From Chryseobacterium sp. UBA6632 (GTDB lineage Bacteria > Bacteroidota > Bacteroidia > Flavobacteriales > Weeksellaceae): a DNA stretch of 5,017 nucleotides. Under the pieces are notes generated by a model, which was given only the letters and a program-made list of their open reading frames with translations, was not told where the DNA came from and searched no databases. The position numbers were made by a program, and so were the translations under genes. Shown here one piece after another: positions 1 through 5,017 of this stretch (position 1 is the stretch's first letter; each line of letters begins with the position of its first letter). The DNA lies in contig DKLU01000417.1 of assembly GCA_002455915.1 (NCBI GenBank), forward strand, positions 918-5,934. Reading direction: 5' to 3'.

Positions 1-46
1 TAAATTCAATATGGAACATTATGCGAATTTAGCACTAAAGTTTTGA
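1..46 (+). CDS. Possible C-terminal tail of an upstream gene (partial)
   Basis: The frame that begins at base 2 reads 14 sense codons (KFNMEHYANLALKF) and then TGA at 44-46. The amino-acid mix and codons look like ordinary protein. Directly after the stop the sequence changes to the very A/T-rich, low-complexity type seen between genes, which is what a real gene end would look like. The tail is too short to assign a family, and an open frame of this length can occur by chance, so this is only a plausible call. It would need the sequence to the left of the window to confirm. Confidence 0.35.
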   Translation, partial: KFNMEHYANLALKF

Positions 47-234
47 TTTTAACAACAAATTAAAATTATTTCATCAAAAATATTAAATATTAATGATATT
101 TTAAAGCAAAAAAGTTTAAAAATACATTTAATTTTAAACAATTACCAATAAAAAACCATTTATATTAAAAAATCAATCAACAAATACTAAAATTAACTAC
201 ATATTTTAATACATTTGCAACAAATACCAATAGC
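47..234. other. A/T-rich intergenic leader with a small palindrome
   Basis: This stretch carries no convincing gene. It is extremely A/T-rich compared with the genes around it. It holds one inverted repeat, GTTTAAAA at 114-121 against TTTTAAAC at 132-139, with a 10-base loop. Read on the - strand, the stem is followed by a run of six T, so it resembles a weak terminator for leftward transcription. No leftward gene is visible to use it. In DNA this rich in A and T an 8-bp match may be chance. The promoter box of the next gene lies at the right end. Confidence 0.5.
210..217 (+). promoter_or_regulatory. Bacteroidota -7 box upstream of the PNGase F-like gene
   Basis: TACATTTG matches the Bacteroidota primary sigma factor -7 consensus TAnnTTTG exactly. 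It ends 17 bases before the ATG at 235, which would give a very short 5' leader. I see no good TTG/TTTG -33 element at the usual 17-23 base distance, only A/T-rich sequence, so the promoter may be weak or depend on an activator. Confidence 0.5.
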
Positions 235-1572
235 ATGTATAAAAAACTACTTTTTTTAAGTTTATTTTCGGCAGGACTGTTCCAATCACAAACAACAACA
301 CAACTCGACCTGATGTCTCAGGCAACATACTATGATGGTTATGCAGCAACGGTATCCACTCCTGTTCCTTCCGGATTAATAAGACTTGGAAACACGAGAT
401 ATGCAAGAAAACTTACAGATGCAGAACTCAATTCATTTAAAGCGAAAATAGCAATGAGAGTCACTATTGGAGCGCTTTGCGATAATTATGACCGTCTGGG
501 AGAGGTGTTTTTAGCTTTAGTTCCTAAAAATCAGGCAACATACACCATGAATGATGCGAATGTGAAAAGAATTGAAGTAGCCAGATATATCACTCCTTTC
601 ATGAACAAAAACCGTTCTCCGTTGGAAGTTCCGTACACTTATAATTTAAGCAATTTATACAGTATTTTTCACGATTCTTCACTTCGTAGCACATATGATA
701 TGTATATGGAATTGGATGTTTTTGGAGTGCCTTATGCCGCAAACACACAGGTAAGCGGATGCTCAGGAAGAAATGATGTTTTCTCGGGAAGTCTTAGCTT
801 CTTCTCTACCGACACAGGTGCTACAGCAACAGACTACAACAACCTTACCCCTTTGCTAAGCTACAGCCGAGTGAATAATTATGACAGCACAGATGTTACG
901 GGTGAAACGGTAAGACTTGTCACCTTTAATTTACCTGCGGCCGTTACAGACGCTAACTTTTCGCTAATCTCTACTCCTCACGGCGCAAACAGTGGCGGTG
1001 AAGAATATATCAGAAGACAAAACTACACTTATATAGATGATGTACAGGTGCTGACGTATACACCTGGAGGGATTTCATGCGAGCCTTACCGAGTTTACAA
1101 TACGCAAGGAAACGGAATTTACGGTACAACTCCTCAATCTTTTGCAAGCTGGACTTCTTGGAACAACTGGTGTCCTGGAAACTCAGTTCCGATCAGAGGA
1201 TTTACGATTGCCAATTTGACAGCGGGAAATCACACCCTGAAACATACTATTCCGTCGGCTGTATTTAATCAACAACAGGGAGAAGTTTACCTGTCTGTTT
1301 ACATGCAGGGTAAAAGCAGCAACAATTTAAATGTAAAAGATGTAAAAACAGTAGATGTAAGTATTTATCCCAATCCAACGTCTGATATTGTCAATATAAA
1401 ATCACGCGTTGATGTAGCTTCAATTGCAGTATATGGTATAGATGGAAGAAAACTGACAGAAAGCTATAAGGAAAACAAAATTGACATTTCTTCTTACAAT
1501 GCAGGAATTTATATTTTAGATATTGTTCTAAAAGACGGAACAACTTTCAAGCATAAAATCATTAAAAAATAA
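235..1572 (+). CDS. Secreted PNGase F-like protein with T9SS type A sorting domain
   Basis: 445 residues. Residues 1-19 form a signal peptide (MYKK, a hydrophobic core, then QSQ), so the protein should cross the inner membrane by Sec. Residues about 20-360 resemble peptide-N-glycosidase F, which cuts N-linked glycans from asparagine. CDNYDR (82-87) lines up with CDEWDR of the Elizabethkingia enzyme, placing D86 at its catalytic Asp60 and R87 at Arg61. RYITPF (117-122), ELDVFG (159-164), PHG (248-250), GGEEY (254-258) and NWCPG (311-315) match further blocks. These suggest a first jelly roll at about 60-170 and a second at about 225-360, with C282-C313 as a conserved disulfide. E257 may equal Glu206. 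The segment that carries Glu118 and Trp120 seems shortened, so deglycosylase activity is not assured. Residues about 370-445 are a T9SS sorting domain (YPNP, then GIYILDI and a basic end), implying export to the surface or medium. The alignment was made by eye from memory. Confidence 0.8.
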   Translation: MYKKLLFLSLFSAGLFQSQTTTQLDLMSQATYYDGYAATVSTPVPSGLIRLGNTRYARKLTDAELNSFKAKIAMRVTIGALCDNYDRLGEVFLALVPKNQATYTMNDANVKRIEVARYITPFMNKNRSPLEVPYTYNLSNLYSIFHDSSLRSTYDMYMELDVFGVPYAANTQVSGCSGRNDVFSGSLSFFSTDTGATATDYNNLTPLLSYSRVNNYDSTDVTGETVRLVTFNLPAAVTDANFSLISTPHGANSGGEEYIRRQNYTYIDDVQVLTYTPGGISCEPYRVYNTQGNGIYGTTPQSFASWTSWNNWCPGNSVPIRGFTIANLTAGNHTLKHTIPSAVFNQQQGEVYLSVYMQGKSSNNLNVKDVKTVDVSIYPNPTSDIVNIKSRVDVASIAVYGIDGRKLTESYKENKIDISSYNAGIYILDIVLKDGTTFKHKIIKK

Positions 1573-1597
1573 AGATTAAAACTCTTTTCAAATAATT

Positions 1598-1641
1598 AAA
1601 AGTCTCTTTTTGAACATTTTCAAAGGAGACTTTTTGATTTT
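1598..1641 (+). terminator. Intrinsic terminator after the PNGase F-like gene
   Basis: AAAAGTCTC (1598-1606) pairs with GAGACTTTT (1626-1634). The stem continues through a T-G wobble, three T-A pairs, a single bulged T and GAA/TTC, closing on a 4-base loop (1615-1618). A T-rich run (TTTTTGATTTT) follows. It starts 25 bases after the stop codon, and A-rich sequence on its left side means it could also stop leftward transcription. It separates the secreted-protein gene from the DinB-like gene. Confidence 0.85.
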
Positions 1642-1798
1642 AGATCAGTTTCAGTAAAATATCTTTCGAACTTTACAGTTTTTTATTTTAACAAAATTTC
1701 TCCTTTAAATATAGCAATTTGGAAAAATTTCTTTAACATTTATCTCTTTGAAAAAGACAACGGTGAATAATTTCCGCATTAATCTCACGGCTAAAAAA
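1642..1798. other. A/T-rich intergenic spacer, no gene seen
   Basis: This is the first part of the 277-base gap between the PNGase F-like gene and the DinB-like gene. I find no open frame with credible protein composition, no RNA gene and no clear repeat. A near-match to the -7 box (TATCTTTC, 1660-1667) has the wrong last base and overlaps the terminator region, so I do not call it. Confidence 0.5.
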
Positions 1799-1829
1799 TT
1801 GTCATTTCCAGTTTATTAAACTATTTTTG
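1799..1829 (+). promoter_or_regulatory. Predicted promoter of the DinB-like gene
   Basis: TTG at 1799-1801 and TATTTTTG at 1822-1829 are 20 bases apart. This fits the Bacteroidota pattern TTG, a 17-23 base gap, TAnnTTTG. The -7 box ends 20 bases before the ATG at 1850, implying a leader of roughly 10-15 bases. As the preceding gene ends in a strong terminator, a promoter is expected here. Confidence 0.6.
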
Positions 1830-1849
1830 GTGATTAAAAATTTTGCAAA

Positions 1850-2323
1850 ATGAATTATCATTTTCAAGCTCACAGACAAGTTAGAAGAAACCTTTTGGAG
1901 ATTTTACAGAATACTTCTCACGAAGATCTTTTGTTGATTCCGGATGGTTTTAACAATAATGTTTATTGGAATATTGCGCATACCGTTGCCACTCAGCAGC
2001 TTCTGCATTATTACCTAAGCGGAAATCCGTTTAGAATTGATAAATATTGGATAGAAACCTACAAAAAAGGAACTTTACCCAACTTGGATGTTCAAAAATC
2101 AGAAGTTGAAGATCTTGAGTTTTTATTGACAGAAACTTCAAAGATTTTAATGAAAGATTACGACAGCGATTTCTTTTCAGATTACACCCCTTACACCACA
2201 AGTTTCGGGATGGATCTGAAAAGTATACAAGATGCCATTATTTTCAACAACATGCACGAAAGCTTGCATTACGGCTATGTAATGGCACAAAAAAGAGCAA
2301 TTTTAGGAGAAAAAGGAAGATAG
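1850..2323 (+). CDS. DinB-like superfamily putative metal-dependent protein
   Basis: 157 residues, a normal size for a small DinB-fold four-helix protein. The three histidines that bind the metal in this family are visible: H44 in WNIAHTVATQQ, and H136 and H140 in NNMHESLHYGY. The order and spacing (one His after helix 2, then HxxxH in the last helix) fit the DinB_2 type. WNIAH near residue 40 and the HxxxHxGY-like end are also family hallmarks. Despite the name, such proteins are unrelated to DNA polymerase IV. Relatives include thiol-dependent S-transferases and hydrolases, but most, including this one, have no known substrate. There is no signal peptide, so it should be cytoplasmic. The chosen start lies just after the predicted promoter and begins at the family's usual first helix. 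A gap of 112 bases separates it from rlmB. Confidence 0.85.
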   Translation: MNYHFQAHRQVRRNLLEILQNTSHEDLLLIPDGFNNNVYWNIAHTVATQQLLHYYLSGNPFRIDKYWIETYKKGTLPNLDVQKSEVEDLEFLLTETSKILMKDYDSDFFSDYTPYTTSFGMDLKSIQDAIIFNNMHESLHYGYVMAQKRAILGEKGR

Positions 2324-2329
2324 TTAAAA

Positions 2330-2405
2330 GTGAATTATGCTACGCAAGTGAATCGTGAAAGATGAATGTACAACACGATAAATTGACTTACGAAGTAAAA
2401 TTGAC
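2330..2405. repeat. Long imperfect palindrome between genes, possible dispersed repeat
   Basis: The 24-base left arm (2330-2353) and right arm (2382-2405) are reverse complements at 18 of 24 positions. An inner perfect 6-bp stem, ATCGTG (2352-2357) with CACGAT (2374-2379), lies inside, leaving a 16-base loop. The left arm carries GTGAAT twice, and the right arm and its flank carry AATTGAC three times (2381, 2399, 2406). No T run follows, so it is not an ordinary terminator. It fills most of the gap between the DinB-like gene and rlmB. It may be a REP- or MITE-like intergenic element, or an RNA structure in a shared transcript. The pairing is seen directly; the repeat-family idea is inference. 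Confidence 0.6.
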
Positions 2406-2435
2406 AATTGACATTTCATTATTTAAATTATCAAA

Positions 2436-3188
2436 ATGACAGATAAAAAAGACGATTTTATTTTCGGGCTTCGTCCCGTAATTGAAGCTATTGAAGCGGG
2501 AAAAACAATTGATAAAGTTTTTGTGCAAAACGCATTGCAGGGAGATATTTATGCAGAATTAAAGGCAATTTTAGCCAAAAATAAAATCCGCCCTAATTAT
2601 GTTCCGGTTGAAAAACTGAACAGATTTACAAGAAAAAATCACCAGGGAGTTGTGGCATTCATTTCGGATGTTCCTTTTCAAAAAATAGAAGATATTGTTC
2701 CGCAATTATTTGAAGAAGGAAAAACTCCTTTTTTATTGATTCTGGACAGATTAACAGACGTAAGAAACTTTGGAGCAATCTGTAGAACAGCAGAATGTGT
2801 AGGAGTTGATGCGATTATCATACCTGAAAAAGGAGCAGCGCCAATTAATTCTGATGCGATAAAAACTTCTGCGGGGGCACTTTATAATGTGAAAATCTGT
2901 AAAGAACCGAATTTAGCGCATGTTGTAGATTTTCTTCAGCAAAGCGGAATTTCTGTATATGCAGCAAGTGAAAAGGCTCAAAAATTGATTTATGATGTAG
3001 ATTTCAAAGAACCTTGCGCGATTGTAATGGGTAACGAAGAAACGGGAATTTCTAAAGAAGTTCTTCATCATGCGGATGATAAAATTAAACTTCCGATTGA
3101 AGGTAAAACTCAATCTCTGAATGTTTCTGTCGCTTGTGGAGCAATTTTATACGAAGCCGTAAGACAAAAAATGACTGCGAATCTGTAA
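2436..3188 (+). CDS. rlmB: 23S rRNA (guanosine-2'-O-)-methyltransferase RlmB (TrmH family)
   Basis: 250 residues, the usual length. RlmB methylates the ribose of a conserved guanosine in the peptidyl-transferase region of 23S rRNA (G2251 in E. coli) using S-adenosylmethionine. Residues 8-78 form the L30e-like substrate-binding domain, starting FIFGLRPVIEAI and ending at HQGVVAFIS. Residues about 98-246 are the SPOUT catalytic domain with its trefoil knot. Motif 1 is DRLTDVRNFGAICRTAE (104-120) with N111 and the catalytic R117. Motif 2 is IVMGNEETGIS (196-206) with E201. Motif 3 is SLNVSVACGAILYEAVRQ (227-244) with S227 and N229. All key residues are present. It acts in the cytoplasm, probably as a homodimer. 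No good TAnnTTTG promoter is seen just upstream, so it may be read from the DinB-like promoter. The lipoprotein gene follows after 50 bases. Confidence 0.93.
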   Translation: MTDKKDDFIFGLRPVIEAIEAGKTIDKVFVQNALQGDIYAELKAILAKNKIRPNYVPVEKLNRFTRKNHQGVVAFISDVPFQKIEDIVPQLFEEGKTPFLLILDRLTDVRNFGAICRTAECVGVDAIIIPEKGAAPINSDAIKTSAGALYNVKICKEPNLAHVVDFLQQSGISVYAASEKAQKLIYDVDFKEPCAIVMGNEETGISKEVLHHADDKIKLPIEGKTQSLNVSVACGAILYEAVRQKMTANL

Positions 3189-3238
3189 AGGTTTGCAAAA
3201 AAACTGAAGTAGTAAAAAATAAAATTAAAAAAATTCAA

Positions 3239-4288
3239 ATGAAAAATATTGCAGCGCTTGCGCTTATCTCATCCCTAGCCGTTGTATCTTGTAAAAAAGA
3301 AACAACGAAAGTAACAAAAGTAGATCCAAAAACAGGAAAAACGGTAACGGTAGAAGTTCCGGCTGATTCTGTTGCAAAAGTAGAGGCAAATCCTGCGATC
3401 AAAGATTCTGCGGGCGTAGTTACTCAAAGTTTTAAGTTGGAAAAAGGGAAAACATATCCTTTAACAACGTATCAGAGAGATACAAAAACAATGACGGATC
3501 CTCAGGGAAAAACCATGAACGGAACCAGTGAAGCAACAGACGAAATGTCTTTCACTGTAAATGATATTAAAGGAAATGTATACGACATGACTTTAAATCT
3601 TATCGGTAAAAGAAATTCTCAGTCATCACAAGGGAAAACGCTTGTCGTTGATACAAAATTACCGGAGCCGAAAGAGGATGATCTTAAAATGATCTGGAAC
3701 ATCAACAGAGCGCTTACAGGAAATAAGCTGAACATGAAGATGGATACGAAAGGAAATGTAATTTCGATCACAGGTTTTGATGCTGTTTATGCTAAAGTTG
3801 GGAACTCTCTTAGCAAAGTTGTAAAAGATAAAAACCAGAGAGAAAGCGTTGTAGCGAGCCTTAAGGAAAGCTTTAACGAAAAAGTGTTGAAAGATCAATT
3901 CAATAAAAACTTAACGATTATTCCTAAAAAAGGAGTAAAAGTGGGTGAAAAATGGTCTAGTTCTGAAAACGCTGATCCTACAGGTTCTGTAAAAGTGACT
4001 TCAAACTACGTTTTGAAAAGCTTAGGAAACGGAGTGGCTGAAATTTCTGTAACAGGTGGAATTCCTAAAAAAACAGAGAAAAAAGCTCAGGGACCAATGA
4101 CGCACAGTTTGAGTAGTGAATTGTCACAAACCGGAACAATTAAATTTGACGAAAATACAGGATGGATCACCAACCAGAATATCAGTGTGAAAACGACACA
4201 GATTGAAACCATTTCAGACGGAAAACAATCTCAGTCGATGAAAAGCGTTTCTAATTCTTCTGTGATGGTAAATCCTTCCGCGAAATAA
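3239..4288 (+). CDS. Lipoprotein, DUF6263-like
   Basis: 349 residues from the ATG at 3239. The start is decided by the signal peptide: MKN, a hydrophobic stretch and the lipobox VVSC with the lipidated Cys at residue 18. An in-frame ATG at 3134 would add 35 charged residues, bury the signal peptide and overlap rlmB by 55 bases, so it is rejected. After a Lys/Thr/Val-rich linker (19-62), residues about 64-349 resemble the DUF6263 family of Bacteroidota. These are mostly predicted beta-strands with features such as LEKGKTYPL (67-75), an MKMDTKGNVISITG stretch and VGEKW. The family's function is unknown to me. The protein should sit in the outer or inner membrane facing the periplasm. The KKE after the Cys is charged, but I cannot say whether it works as a surface-export signal. 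No terminator or clear promoter lies in the 50-base gap after rlmB, so the two may be co-transcribed. Confidence 0.85.
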   Translation: MKNIAALALISSLAVVSCKKETTKVTKVDPKTGKTVTVEVPADSVAKVEANPAIKDSAGVVTQSFKLEKGKTYPLTTYQRDTKTMTDPQGKTMNGTSEATDEMSFTVNDIKGNVYDMTLNLIGKRNSQSSQGKTLVVDTKLPEPKEDDLKMIWNINRALTGNKLNMKMDTKGNVISITGFDAVYAKVGNSLSKVVKDKNQRESVVASLKESFNEKVLKDQFNKNLTIIPKKGVKVGEKWSSSENADPTGSVKVTSNYVLKSLGNGVAEISVTGGIPKKTEKKAQGPMTHSLSSELSQTGTIKFDENTGWITNQNISVKTTQIETISDGKQSQSMKSVSNSSVMVNPSAK

Positions 4289-4355
4289 GAGTAAAAGGGA
4301 GGTTTTTGAGTGAGAGGATTATAGGGTTTGAGGGTTTTAGAGTTTGTATGTTTAC
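4282..4355 (+). repeat. C-free G/T-rich tract with an 8-base rhythm
   Basis: From 4282 to 4354 the + strand has no C at all (73 bases, starting in the last codons of the lipoprotein gene). In its right half four 8-base units line up: GGGTTTGA (4324), GGGTTTTA (4332), GAGTTTGT (4340) and ATGTTTAC (4348), all with GTTT at positions 3-6. Units to the left (4300-4323) are more decayed. The tract is non-coding after 4288. Its role is unknown. Confidence 0.55.
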
Positions 4356-4370
4356 ATTAATCTAAAAACC
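4332..4370. repeat. Inverted repeat joining the two spacer tracts
   Basis: GGGTTTTAGA (4332-4341) and TCTAAAAACC (4361-4370) pair at 9 of 10 positions. Inside the loop, TGTA (4345-4348) can pair with TACA (4353-4356). An A/C-rich stretch follows rather than a T run, so it does not look like a standard intrinsic terminator. It could still protect or end the lipoprotein mRNA. Confidence 0.4.
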
Positions 4371-4422
4371 AACAACTATCAACAATAAACCAGCAACAAT
4401 AAACCAGCAACCAAAAACCAGA
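4367..4422 (+). repeat. Array of eight 7-base units, each beginning AAC
   Basis: Bases 4367-4422 divide without a gap into eight heptamers: AACCAAC, AACTATC, AACAATA, AACCAGC, AACAATA, AACCAGC, AACCAAA, AACCAGA. Every unit starts with AAC and has A at position 5. Units 3-4 and 5-6 form an exact 14-base tandem repeat (4381-4394 and 4395-4408). G is almost absent from the + strand. The array ends 33 bases before the DUF4834 start and is non-coding. It is too short-period to be a CRISPR array. Confidence 0.75.
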
Positions 4423-4455
4423 TTCCCTAAACTTTAAATCAAAATTAAATTTATT

Positions 4456-4683
4456 ATGAAGTACATTCTTGAGTTGGTACTTACCGCGATTATTATTTTC
4501 TTTGTTTGGAATATTTTGAAGAGAATTTTCTTTAAAACATTCTATAGTTACAGGTTTAACAACAACAATCAAAATAACCGTCAGCAGGATATAAACTCGA
4601 ATAAGAGTACCGATCAAAAATTGAAATGGGACGCAGAAACTGTGGACTATGAAGAGGTAAAAGAAACGAAAGATAAAAGGTAA
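4456..4683 (+). CDS. Small membrane protein, DUF4834-like
   Basis: 75 residues. One membrane segment lies near the N-terminus (about residues 3-20, ILELVLTAIIIFFVWNIL). A basic aromatic stretch follows (KRIFFKTFYSYRF), then an Asn/Gln-rich polar linker (residues 35-50), and the protein ends in a charged tail with WDAETVDYEEVKE. This layout, with the acidic tail around a conserved DYEE-like motif, fits the DUF4834 family of Flavobacteriia, whose function is unknown. The Lys/Arg cluster after the helix suggests that the tail is cytoplasmic. The start follows A/T-rich sequence with no Shine-Dalgarno, as usual here. The YfhO-family gene begins 34 bases downstream with no terminator between them, so the pair is probably one transcript. 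Confidence 0.75.
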   Translation: MKYILELVLTAIIIFFVWNILKRIFFKTFYSYRFNNNNQNNRQQDINSNKSTDQKLKWDAETVDYEEVKETKDKR

Positions 4684-4717
4684 AATCCCGAAAAATAAAA
4701 AGATAATAACCATACGC

Positions 4718-5017
4718 ATGGCGAAAAATAAAAACTTAATATATATTGCAATTTCATTAGTTGTATTTATAGTTTTAGCATTTTTATATTCCACTCCTGT
4801 TTTTTCAGGAAAACAGCTTTTCCAGCACGACATCGTTCAGTACAGAGGTGGTGCCAAAGAGCTTTTAGATTACAGAGCAAACTACGGAAAAGAAACCTAC
4901 TGGAGTGATTCCATGTTTGGAGGAATGCCGACTTATCAGATGGGAAGCCGATTCGAGGGCGATATCATCAAGCAGGTCGACAGTTACCTGAATTTTCTTC
5001 CAAGACCAGTTAATTAT
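4718..5017 (+). CDS. YfhO-family membrane protein, N-terminal part (cut by window end)
   Basis: The frame opens with ATG at 4718 and stays open for 100 codons to the last base, so the gene is truncated by the window and not broken. Residues 7-25 (LIYIAISLVVFIVLAFLYS) form the first membrane helix. An extracytoplasmic loop follows with the blocks QHDIVQYRGGAKE (36-48) and WSDSMFGGMPTYQMG (62-76), which are typical of the start of Bacteroidota YfhO-family proteins. These are large multi-helix inner-membrane proteins related to GT-C type glycosyltransferases. In Bacillus subtilis YfhO is tied to glycosylation of lipoteichoic acid, but Bacteroidota do not make that polymer, so the substrate here is unknown. 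It is placed just after the DUF4834 gene and likely shares its transcript. Confidence 0.85.
   Translation, partial: MAKNKNLIYIAISLVVFIVLAFLYSTPVFSGKQLFQHDIVQYRGGAKELLDYRANYGKETYWSDSMFGGMPTYQMGSRFEGDIIKQVDSYLNFLPRPVNY

Noticed and set aside
206..406. 66-codon - strand frame at the start of the PNGase F-like gene
   Set aside because: It overlaps the signal peptide region on the opposite strand and has no recognisable domain.
1077..1268. 63-codon + strand frame within the PNGase F-like gene
   Set aside because: It is a shifted frame inside a gene whose main frame is continuous and has recognisable domains. There is no sign of a frameshift.
1660..1667. Extra promoter box TATCTTTC
   Set aside because: The last base differs from TAnnTTTG, and a matching TTG would fall inside the terminator. 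The site at 1799-1829 is better in every respect.
1850..2323. DNA-damage polymerase DinB (Pol IV)
   Set aside because: The shared name is misleading. The protein is a 157-residue His-triad four-helix type with no polymerase motifs.
2913..3113. 66-codon - strand frame inside rlmB
   Set aside because: It lies wholly antisense to the catalytic domain of rlmB, which has all its motifs intact, and shows no family features.
3659..3898. 79-codon - strand frame inside the lipoprotein gene
   Set aside because: It is antisense to a well-supported gene, is rich in Phe and other residues expected from reversed Lys/Glu codons, and has no promoter or recognisable domain.
4367..4422. CRISPR array
   Set aside because: The repeat unit is only 7 bases, there are no distinct spacers, and no cas genes are present.
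4357..4833. 158-codon open frame on the - strand
   Set aside because: It runs antisense through the DUF4834 gene, the heptamer array and the start of the YfhO gene. Its composition is what the complement of A-rich and hydrophobic-coding DNA gives, and the + strand genes match known families.
1..5017. A new defence system, phage or mobile island
   Set aside because: All genes fit ordinary chromosomal families of Flavobacteriia. I see no integrase, transposase, nuclease, toxin-antitoxin pair or attachment site.

Overview
The window looks like chromosomal DNA of a low-GC Bacteroidota of the class Flavobacteriia, most likely Chryseobacterium, Elizabethkingia or a close relative. The evidence is a type IX secretion (T9SS) C-terminal sorting domain, Bacteroidota-type promoter -7 boxes (TAnnTTTG), A-rich sequence instead of Shine-Dalgarno sites ahead of starts, and the gene families present. 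The genus is an inference from general resemblance. All convincing genes are on the + strand.

Layout: (1) 1-46 may be the last 14 codons of an upstream gene, followed by a very A/T-rich leader with a -7 box at 210-217. (2) 235-1572 encodes a secreted protein whose body resembles peptide-N-glycosidase F (PNGase F) and which ends in a T9SS type A sorting domain. A clear intrinsic terminator follows at 1598-1641. (3) 1850-2323 encodes a DinB-fold putative metalloprotein with its own predicted promoter (1799-1829). (4) 2330-2405 is a long imperfect palindrome between genes. (5) 2436-3188 is rlmB, a SPOUT 23S rRNA 2'-O-methyltransferase. (6) 3239-4288 is a lipoprotein of the DUF6263 type. (7) 4289-4455 is a non-coding spacer made of a C-free, G/T-rich stretch with an 8-base rhythm, then an A/C-rich array of eight 7-base units each starting AAC. 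(8) 4456-4683 encodes a small DUF4834-type membrane protein. (9) 4718-5017 is the 5' end of a YfhO-family membrane protein that runs off the window.

The genes do not form an obvious single pathway. The secreted PNGase F-like protein is a self-contained unit with its own promoter box and terminator. The DinB-like gene, rlmB and the lipoprotein gene lie head to tail and may be read together, as may the DUF4834 and YfhO genes. I see no phage, insertion sequence, CRISPR array, RNA gene or defence system. The parts most worth a second look are the divergent PNGase F-like enzyme and the two structured intergenic regions (2330-2405 and 4282-4422).
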